From: Lineus longissimus
Taxonomy: Eukaryota; Nemertea; Pilidiophora; Heteronemertea; Lineidae
NCBI RefSeq assembly: GCF_910592395.1
Contig: NC_088312.1
Span: forward strand, 310,001 to 374,000
Length of the DNA: 64,000 bases
Direction of reading: 5' to 3'
Part shown: in pieces, positions 57,101 through 64,000 of the stretch
Layout of the letters: every line of letters starts with the position of its first letter
How positions within the stretch are numbered: the stretch's first letter is position 1
Position numbers and translations under genes: made by a program
The notes under the pieces: generated by a model
Told to the model about the DNA's origin: nothing
Database searches by the model: none
The model's input: only the letters and a program-made list of their open reading frames with translations

Positions 57101-59089
57101 GTGGTGAGAGAGAGTTGAGACAGTCACAATCAGACAGACTCGAGCCTGGCTGCTCCACCCTCTTGCCAGCGTGGTGAGAGAGAGTTGAGACAGTCACAAT
57201 CAGACAGACTCGAGCCTGGCTGCTCCACCCTCTTGCCAGCGTGGTGAGAGAGAGTTGAGACAATCACAATCAGACAGACTCGAGCCTGGCTGCTCCACTC
57301 TCTTGCCAGCGTGGTGAGAGAGAGTTGAGACAGTCACAATCAGAAAGACTCCAGCCTGGCTGCTCCACTCTCTTGCCAGCGTGGTGAGAGAGAGTTGAGA
57401 CAGTCACAATCAGAAAGACTCCAGCCTGGCTGCTCCACTCTCTTGCCAGCGTGGTGAGAGAGAGTTGAGACAATCACAATCAGACAGACTCCAGCCTGGC
57501 TGCTCCACTCTCTTGCCAGCGTGGTGAGAGAGAGTTGAGACAATCACAATCAGAAAGACTCCAGCCTGGCTGCTCCACCCTCTTGCCAGCGTAGTGAGAG
57601 AGAGTTGAGACAATCACAATCAGAAAGACTCGAGCCTGGCTGCTCCACCCTCTTGCCAGCGTGGTGAGAGAGAGTTGAGACAATCACAATCAGAAAGACT
57701 CGAGCCTGGCTGCTCCACCCTCTTGCCAGCGTAGTGAGAGAGAGTTGAGACAATCACAATCAGAAAGACTCGAGCCTGGCTGCTCCACCCTCTTGCCAGC
57801 GTGGTGAGAGAGAGTTGAGACAATCACAATCAGAAAGACTCGAGCCTGGCTGCTCCACCCTCTTGCCAGCGTGGTGAGAGAGAGTTGAGACAATCACAAT
57901 CAGAAAGACTCCAGCCTGGCTGCTCCACTCTCTTGCCAGCGTGGTGAGAGAGAGTTGAGATGGTCACAATCAGACAGACTCCAGCCTGGCTGCTCCACCC
58001 TCTTGCCAGCGTGGTGAGAGAGAGTTGAGACAATCACAATCAGAAAGACTCGAGCCTGGCTGCTCCACCCTCTTGCCAGCGTGGTGAGAGAGAGTTGAGA
58101 TGGTCACAATCAGACAGACTCGAGCCTGGCTGCTCCACCCTCTTGCCAGCGTGGTGAGAGAGAGTTGAGACAGTCACAATCGGAAAGACTCCAGCCTGGC
58201 TGCTCCACCCTCTTGCCAGCGTAGTGAGAGAGAGTTGAGACAGTCACAATCAGAAAGACTCCAGCCTGGCTGCTCCACCCTCTTGCCAGCGTAGTGAGAG
58301 AGAGTTGAGACAATCACAATCAGAAAGACTCCAGCCTGGCTGCTCCACCCTCTTGCCAGCGTGGTGAGAGAGAGTTGAGACAATCACAATCAGAAAGACT
58401 CCAGCCTGGCTGCTCCACCCTCTTGCCAGCGTGGTGAGAGAGAGTTGAGATGGTCACAATCAGAAAGACTCCAGCCTGGCTGCTCCACCCTCTTGCCAGC
58501 GTAGTGAGAGAGAGTTGAGATGGTCACAATCAGAAAGACTCCAGCCTGGCTGCTCCACTCTCTTGCCAGCGTGGTGAGAGAGAGTTGAGATGGTCACAAT
58601 CAGAAAGACTCCAGCCTGGCTGCTCCACCCTCTTGCCAGCGTGGTGAGAGAGAGTTGAGATGGTCACAATCAGAAAGACTCCAGCCTGGCTGCTCCACCC
58701 TCTTGCCAGCGTGGTGAGAGAGAGTTGAGACAGTCACAATCAGAAAGACTCCAGCCTGGCTGCTCCACCCTCTTGCCAGCGTGGTGAGAGAGAGTTGAGA
58801 CAATCACAATCAGAAAGACTCCAGCCTGGCTGCTCCACCCTCTTGCCAGCGTGGTGAGAGAGAGTTGAGATGGTCACAATCAGAAAGACTCCAGCCTGGC
58901 TGCTCCACTCTCTTGCCAGCGTGGTGAGAGAGAGTTGAGACAATCACAATCAGAAAGACTCCAGCCTGGCTGCTCCACCCTCTTGCCAGCGTGGTGAGAG
59001 AGAGTTGAGATGGTCACAATCAGAAAGACTCCAGCCTGGCTGCTCCACCCTCTTGCCAGCGTAGTGAGAGAGAGTTGAGACGGTCACAA
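48121..59089. repeat. 70-bp satellite array, 156 units, with higher-order duplications
   Basis: The landmark GCCTGGCTGCTCC runs from 48187 to 59034: 155 periods of 70 bp once five 2-bp deletions (about 51433, 51645, 51855, 56128, 56333) and one 7-bp insertion (about 56625) are counted. A degenerate unit marks the left edge. Units differ at few sites: ACAGTC/ACAATC/ATGGTC, GAAAG/GACAG, CTCCAG/CTCGAG, ACCCTC/ACTCTC and GTAGTG/GTGGTG. Because 70 is not divisible by three, it gives many 67-codon minus-strand frames, none of them genes. Confidence 0.98.
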
Positions 59090-59280
59090 TGGTTATTAGA
59101 CTCTTAGACGATATAAAACATAACAGTTCTTCCGCTTTATTCAGGAATTCTTTGCTACAAAATTCGATCTCCGTCCTTCTTCTTCAGCGCGCCATTCGAC
59201 CCCCGCGGACCAAGTCCGCACCAGCCGGATGTGAGCCGAAGACAGTCACATCCTACTGGGAAACTATTAACTCCTATCCA
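59090..59280 (-). repeat. 3' LTR of the BEL/Pao element (191 bp, predicted)
   Basis: Read on the - strand it begins TGGATAGGAG, right after the polypurine tract, and ends CTAATAACCA, so its ends are TGG...CCA. It contains AATAAA (59141-59136) as expected for the R region. The adjacent CACAA (59085-59089) would be one arm of a 5-bp target duplication. The matching 5' LTR is not in the window, so the ends are inferred. Confidence 0.7.
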
Positions 59281-59296
59281 TCCTCCCTTCCCCGTT
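59281..59296 (-). promoter_or_regulatory. polypurine tract of the BEL/Pao element
   Basis: On the - strand AACGGGGAAGGGAGGA lies directly 5' of the LTR start. This is the usual site and composition of the plus-strand primer of LTR retroelements. Confidence 0.7.
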
Positions 59297-60280
59297 AAAA
59301 CCTTAACGGTAATCAAATCTATTAAACTTATGTACATGTGTATACTATTGATAATCAATGTCCCAACTGATATAACCCCAAATTTAACCTATTGAGTACT
59401 GGACTCACAGTTGTTCAAAAACTATGCTTAAAAGGCTTATGTCGAGTTTAAAGTGAAATGACGTTTTGTTAACAAATACCAGCTGAACCCGGAATATTCA
59501 TAAAATGACAGTCCATAATAATTTCCGGTAACGTATCCTGACTGACTTTACAGTAGGTTCAGCTTGACTAATGCAGATCAACTGTCTATAGAATATATCC
59601 AATAGTGAATCACTATTCCATCTATACTCTCTGAAAATGCCAATTTTTGTCCGTCTGTCCATCTGTTATGGAACACAGAATTCTCAACTTCCACAATTAT
59701 GCACAAAGAATGAAATGGTTGAAACTCTGAATACTGTCATCCACAAAAAACTGTAACGTGTTGGTTGATATGGTTTAATGAAAAACAAGTAACCCCAAGC
59801 AATTTTGCTCCCAATTCTAATTATCAACCCATTTTGATTAAGTCTAAACAAACTGATTGTTAGCATTCAGAATTTCTGTTGTTTCATTAAGTTCACCATT
59901 GTCCGGATAGTGACTGATAAGCACTATTTCAAAAAGGTCTCTACACGTATCCAAGTGTCCATTTCACAAAAAGGATATCCATAATGATAAGTCTATTAAA
60001 TGTCACTGTCCTCGAGCAAGGCACTTCTCGATGATGGTTAACATGGCTTGGGCACCATGCACGAACGATCTGCGACCAGCATGGCTTGGGCACCATGCAC
60101 CACGAACGATCTGCGACCAGCATGGCTTGGGCACCACGCACCAATAACGACAGCAAGCATGGACTGGGCACCATGCACCAATAAGCGACAGCAAGCGTGG
60201 CCTGGGCACCACGCACCAATAAACGACAGCAAGCATGGACTGGGCACCACGCACCAATTAAATGACAGCAAGCAAACATG
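59297..60280 (-). other. 3' untranslated region of the BEL/Pao element
   Basis: About 1 kb between the end of pol and the polypurine tract, with no env-like or other recognisable gene. Short overlapping minus-strand frames at 59941-60279 come from the minisatellite. Confidence 0.6.
60041..60275. repeat. ~38-bp minisatellite, 6 copies, inside the retroelement 3' UTR
   Basis: Units of CATGGCTTGGGCACCATGCA + CCAATAACGACAGCAAG (37-41 bp) repeat about six times. The first two units carry CGATCTGCGACCAG in place of CGACAGCAAG. Confidence 0.9.
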
Positions 60281-60402
60281 TCAGCACTGCAGGGGGCACA
60301 ACCTGACGATTGGCCTTATCATAGTCTTCTCGCCAACCTGGACTTTGACCACTCGACGATGACCATCTCTGCCGGTAAACAATTCTGTTACTCGTCCCTT
60401 GG
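60281..60402 (-). pseudogene. frame-shifted C-terminal end of BEL/Pao Pol (DUF5641 tail)
   Basis: The expected end of the DUF5641 domain (GRVTELFTGRDGH ... RPIVRLCPL) is present but in a different frame from the rest of Pol. The main frame ends at a TAA (60390-60388) right after GDWP. One missing base near 60400 explains it. It could be a true lesion of this copy or a sequencing error. Confidence 0.75.
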
Positions 60403-63400
60403 CCAATCTCCTCTCACTGATCCAGGATCTGCCACCAGTACAACGTCTCCTACTTCTAAATCCTTCTTGACATCTCTCCACTTGTGGCGCTGACGCAACA
60501 GAGGGAGCCACTCCTTTAACCACCGGGACCAAAATTCCTTCAGTAGCTCCTGAACTCTCCTCCATCGTCGTCTTGGGTTGAAATCTGAGCTATCTATCTC
60601 TTCTGGGGCAAACTGTCCGCCGCACTGACCAAATAGAAAGTGGTTAGGTGTTATAGGGGGAGCATCCTTGGAATCTGCTGACTGGTAAGACAACGGCCTG
60701 GAATTGAGCAGGGCTTCAGCTCCAGTGAATGCAGTGCTCAGCTCTTCATCTGTGATGTCTGCTTTCTGAAGTACAGCATATATCGCCTTCTTTGCACTCT
60801 TCACCAGACTTTCATGAATTCCACCAAAGTGAGGTCCATGTGGCGGATTAAACCTCCATTTTATTCCTCGCGCTGCTCCATCTCTAGTTACTCTCACTTG
60901 GTCCAGCTGGGTGACCAATTCCATCAATTCTCGGTTAGCCCCAACGAAGTTCGTGCCATTATCTGAAGTAACTTCTACTGGGACGCCTCTACGGTGAGTA
61001 AATCTGTTGAAGGCATTCAGGAACGAGTTGGTATCTAAAGCATATGCCATCTCCAAGTGTACCGCCCTCGAGGCATGGCAAGTAAATAGGCACAGGTATC
61101 TCTTAGTTTGTACTCTCCCTCGTCCTTGCTTAGTAAGAAACGGTCCAGCATAGTCGACTGAAGAAACTGAGAAGGCTCTCATTGGTGGACTCACTCTTGT
61201 TCTTGGCAGGGGGGCCATCAATTGTGACGTTACTCTTGCCTTCTTACGTTCACAGGCTGCGCACTTAGCCTCCCAATCCCGGATCTCCTCTCGACCTCTA
61301 ATAATCCAATACTTGGCTGACATCTCTGACAAGATCTTGTTTGTCCCAGCTACATGATTCTCTCTTTCATGGTAGAATCTCACCAGTAACTGGGTCACGT
61401 GGTGTTTTCTCGGTAGTATTATCGGGAACTTGGCTTCATAGGACAGATTATCAGCATAAGCTAGACGACTGTTGCTACGAAGTAAGAAGTCGGCATCTAA
61501 TTTTGGCGTCAGGCCAGCTATTTGACTGGACTTGGGCAGCTCCCTTCCATGGCATAACGCGCTATACTCCTCTGCAAAGGCTTCTTTTTGGCACTGTCTA
61601 ATCAAGAGTAACTCAGTCGCTTTTACTTCCTCAACTTCTAGTTCTCCTTGTTTCCTCTCAGTGGGGGCTGCCTGACAATTTCCGATAAATCGCTGCACCC
61701 ATGCATGAACACGTGTCAATCTCTGCCAGCTGGAGAATCGGGAAGGGTCTAGTCTTGTATCTGCAAGGTTCATCACTTGTTTTAGACTGTTCTTTTCTTC
61801 CAAGCTGAGGTAACTGCTCTCATCTTTCATTTCATCCTGGACTTCATCTCCCTGTCCAACAACTCTCTCTGGCCACTCTGAAGAATCCCTCTGTAAAAAC
61901 TCTGGTCCGTCCCACCATAGGCTGGACTCTGCTAGGTCTTTTGCTCTTACACCTCTTGAAGGCAGGTCTGCTGGGTTTTCTTTGGTTGGCACATATCTCC
62001 ACTGTTGAGGGTCTGTATGTTGCTGTATCAGGCCTACTCGGTTGGCAACGAAAGGTTTCAGTTTTCTGCTAGGTCGCTTTATCCACCAGAGAACGTTTTG
62101 ACTATCACTCCAAAACACCACCTCCTTGACATTGGTGGCCAATGCTGCTACAATGCTCAGACTGAGTTGAAGTCCTAGGACCGTCGCCATCATCTCTAGT
62201 CTCGGGATGCTCACTGAGGTTAACGGTGCAACCTTGGTCTTGGACGCTACAATCCTTGTGGCTACCATTCCACTGGCATAGGTGCTTCTTGCATACACCA
62301 CAGTCCCATATGCATCTTTTGAGGCATCACCAAAGGTGTGAAGTTGGAAACTTGTCATCTCCTCAGCAAGTTGTAGGCATCTAGGGATCCTGGCTTGGGC
62401 CAACCCTGTGATTTTAACTATCCAATCCCAAGCTTTCTTTTCAATCTCCTCTGGCAATTCTTCATCCCATTCCACGCCACACATCCATACATCCTGCATG
62501 ATGATTTTTCCTTGTATAACATATGGCGACATCAACCCAAGGGGATCAAAAATGGTTGCTATTCTTCGCAGTAGGCTCCTCTTCGTAAGCTTGAGATCAG
62601 CAGCAGGGGGTGTCAGCCGATAACAGAACGCGTCTTCTTCCGCCTTCCACAGCACTCCAAGGGCCTTTACTGATGGCAAATATCCCTCCTCCAAATTAAT
62701 CTCTGAAGCTCTATCTTCATCTGGTATGATGGCTAAAACTTCGGGTGAGTTGGACAACCATTTTCTGGCATGCATCCCAGCTCCTTTCCACAATGCTGAT
62801 AACTCTCTGTACAGCTTTTTTCCCTGTTCATCATCGTTCACTGAGTCAAGAGTGTCGTCCATGTAAGTTGACTTCAAAATTGCCTCTGCTGCTCTAGGGC
62901 ACTGTGTCTGGTGGGCTCTTGCATGCTCTTGAGAAACCAACTGTGCCAAAAACGGTGAGCTGTTGATTCCAAAAACAAGTCGCTGGAACTCAAACGTCTC
63001 TGGATCTCTTGTCCTGTCTTCTAGGTCCCGCCACAGAAATCGGTGATACCTTTTATCTTCTTCTTCTAAGGATATCTGCAGGTACATCTCCGCTATGTCG
63101 CAAACAATAGCAACTGGGTACCTCCTAAAGCGCAGTAATACCTCGAATAGCTCGTTTTGGATCTTCGGTCCTGTATTTATATTGTCATTCAAACTGACTC
63201 CGTCAACTTTCGCCGAGGCATCGAAAACTATCCTTGTTTTTGTTGTGCTCTTGTCAGGACGGACCACAGGGAAGTGTGGTAGGTACCACTGATGACTATT
63301 TCTCTCATCATCCTTGATCTTCTTAATGTAACCCTTTTCTTGGTATTGCTGAATGACTCGGGAGTAACTTTTTCCAAGCTCTGGATTTTTCTGCAGTTTG

Positions 63401-64000
63401 GTCTCTGCTGATATCAGCCGTTTCTCAGCCATCTCCCGGCTATCTGGCATTGCTGGGTGGTGGTTTCCCTTCCATGGTACGGCCACTTGATATCTGTCCT
63501 CTACTATCTTGACTGACGATCTGGCATTCTGCAGCACTTTCCGATCACTCTCATTCAAGGGGGTTTGTCCTTCATTCACTTTGCTGATGCTCTCTATCTC
63601 CCAAAATGCTCTCAGGTTATCATTGATTTCATGCAGCAATGGCGACTCCTTGGTGAAGAAGCTGTAAGCCATGTTGGTTGCCTCCCTCTTTTGGCCCGAG
63701 GGAGTCCCTACCGGACCGATACACGTCCATCCCAGTCTTGTCTCTCTCGCTGTTGGTTCACCAGGTCGACCAATGACGTCTCGAATGCTTTGATGTAGCT
63801 CACTGTATTCTGCACCTATCAGGAGATCCACTGAGGTTCTCTTACCAATCTTTGGAAACTGGATATCTTTCAAATGGCTATATTGATCCTGCTTCAAAGA
63901 CCAATCTGTTGCTTTTAAATCACCCGTGACTTTATCCACTGTCTTTGCCCAAATCTTCATATCTACTCGTCGATTCAAACTTTCTATTCCCACTTCAACT
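60388..64000 (-). CDS. BEL/Pao Pol polyprotein, partial
   Basis: Open for 1,201 codons from 63993 and onward through the window edge. The first codon counted is GTG (Val), so this is an internal part of gag-pol. Domains (residues from 63993): end of the A17 retropepsin, DLLIG 56-60; reverse transcriptase about 215-425 with D299 and YMDD 377-380; RNase H about 550-690 with D556, E600 and D630; integrase H2C2 zinc finger H875, H880, C911, C914; integrase core D947, D1011, E1061; DUF5641 from about 1140. All visible catalytic residues are intact and the body has no internal stop, so the copy is young. The only lesion seen is the frameshift at the extreme C-terminus. Confidence 0.95.
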   Translation of the reverse strand, partial: VEVGIESLNRRVDMKIWAKTVDKVTGDLKATDWSLKQDQYSHLKDIQFPKIGKRTSVDLLIGAEYSELHQSIRDVIGRPGEPTARETRLGWTCIGPVGTPSGQKREATNMAYSFFTKESPLLHEINDNLRAFWEIESISKVNEGQTPLNESDRKVLQNARSSVKIVEDRYQVAVPWKGNHHPAMPDSREMAEKRLISAETKLQKNPELGKSYSRVIQQYQEKGYIKKIKDDERNSHQWYLPHFPVVRPDKSTTKTRIVFDASAKVDGVSLNDNINTGPKIQNELFEVLLRFRRYPVAIVCDIAEMYLQISLEEEDKRYHRFLWRDLEDRTRDPETFEFQRLVFGINSSPFLAQLVSQEHARAHQTQCPRAAEAILKSTYMDDTLDSVNDDEQGKKLYRELSALWKGAGMHARKWLSNSPEVLAIIPDEDRASEINLEEGYLPSVKALGVLWKAEEDAFCYRLTPPAADLKLTKRSLLRRIATIFDPLGLMSPYVIQGKIIMQDVWMCGVEWDEELPEEIEKKAWDWIVKITGLAQARIPRCLQLAEEMTSFQLHTFGDASKDAYGTVVYARSTYASGMVATRIVASKTKVAPLTSVSIPRLEMMATVLGLQLSLSIVAALATNVKEVVFWSDSQNVLWWIKRPSRKLKPFVANRVGLIQQHTDPQQWRYVPTKENPADLPSRGVRAKDLAESSLWWDGPEFLQRDSSEWPERVVGQGDEVQDEMKDESSYLSLEEKNSLKQVMNLADTRLDPSRFSSWQRLTRVHAWVQRFIGNCQAAPTERKQGELEVEEVKATELLLIRQCQKEAFAEEYSALCHGRELPKSSQIAGLTPKLDADFLLRSNSRLAYADNLSYEAKFPIILPRKHHVTQLLVRFYHERENHVAGTNKILSEMSAKYWIIRGREEIRDWEAKCAACERKKARVTSQLMAPLPRTRVSPPMRAFSVSSVDYAGPFLTKQGRGRVQTKRYLCLFTCHASRAVHLEMAYALDTNSFLNAFNRFTHRRGVPVEVTSDNGTNFVGANRELMELVTQLDQVRVTRDGAARGIKWRFNPPHGPHFGGIHESLVKSAKKAIYAVLQKADITDEELSTAFTGAEALLNSRPLSYQSADSKDAPPITPNHFLFGQCGGQFAPEEIDSSDFNPRRRWRRVQELLKEFWSRWLKEWLPLLRQRHKWRDVKKDLEVGDVVLVADPGSVRGDWPRDE

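Larger units (their letters stand above)
59090..64000 (-). mobile_element. BEL/Pao LTR retrotransposon, 3' part (continues off the right edge)
   Basis: On the - strand the order is pol (60388-64000), an untranslated segment with a small minisatellite, polypurine tract (59281-59296) and 3' LTR (59090-59280). The Pol domain order protease-RT-RNase H-integrase and the sequence features are BEL/Pao. Its 3' end sits exactly against a satellite unit interrupted after GTCACAAT, so it inserted into, or at the end of, the 70-bp array. The 5' LTR, gag and most of the protease are outside the window. Confidence 0.92.

Noticed and set aside
48167-58943. Dozens of 67-113-codon minus-strand frames (MSQLSLTTLA type)
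   Set aside because: Frame-rotated readings of the 70-bp satellite; each stops after about three units.
48121-59089. CRISPR array
   Set aside because: Units are contiguous 70-bp repeats without unique spacers, in an intron-rich animal genome.
59941-60279. Env-like or accessory gene downstream of pol
   Set aside because: The Cys-rich overlapping frames come from the ~38-bp minisatellite; no signal peptide or fusion features.

Overview
The window is eukaryotic nuclear DNA from an animal, most likely a marine invertebrate; the phylum cannot be fixed from sequence alone. Genes are split by GT-AG introns whose phases join cleanly. The three recognisable host genes have animal orthologues (IBTK, GET1/WRB, USP6NL/RN-tre). 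A BEL/Pao retrotransposon enters from the right edge, and a dispersed repeat beginning AGCTCACCTC followed by a (GTC)n tract occurs twice. No bacterial or viral gene organisation and no CRISPR array were seen.

Layout. 1-7285 (+): 3' half of IBTK, with a 26-copy 71-bp minisatellite in one intron. 7750-10030 (-): complete five-exon GET1 (WRB), tail-to-tail with IBTK. 12267-13924 (-): a two-exon gene for an 88-aa signal-peptide, Thr-rich, probably GPI-anchored protein, lying between inverted copies of a dispersed repeat. 14040-19260: mostly non-coding, with a candidate orphan exon at 16020-16199 and repeat copy 1 at 16227-17378. 19263-42197 (+): USP6NL (RN-tre), a TBC-domain Rab GAP of 1,542 aa spread over about 23 kb. 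Its introns hold 72-, 38-, 57- and 53-bp minisatellites and repeat copy 2, which ends 30 bp before an exon. 42198-48120: 3' UTR/intergenic DNA with 45-bp and 87/88-bp arrays. 48121-59089: a 10.9-kb array of 156 units of 70 bp with internal higher-order duplications. 59090-64000 (-): the 3' part of a BEL/Pao element (LTR, polypurine tract, Pol) sitting directly against a broken satellite unit.

The host genes belong to unrelated pathways: a CUL3 ubiquitin-ligase adaptor, ER insertion of tail-anchored proteins, and endocytic Rab/EGFR control. No operon-like cooperation is implied. The outstanding property of the window is its load of unrelated minisatellites: at least ten unit lengths, with large arrays totalling roughly 20 kb. 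Most long open frames outside the genes are by-products of arrays whose unit length is a multiple of three. I found no convincing new enzymatic system. The best leads are the satellite with its retroelement insertion, the palindrome-bearing 87/88-bp array, the dispersed repeat carrying nuclear-receptor-type DR3 motifs, the repeat-expanded CDK-type phosphosite tail of USP6NL, and the small Thr-rich surface protein.
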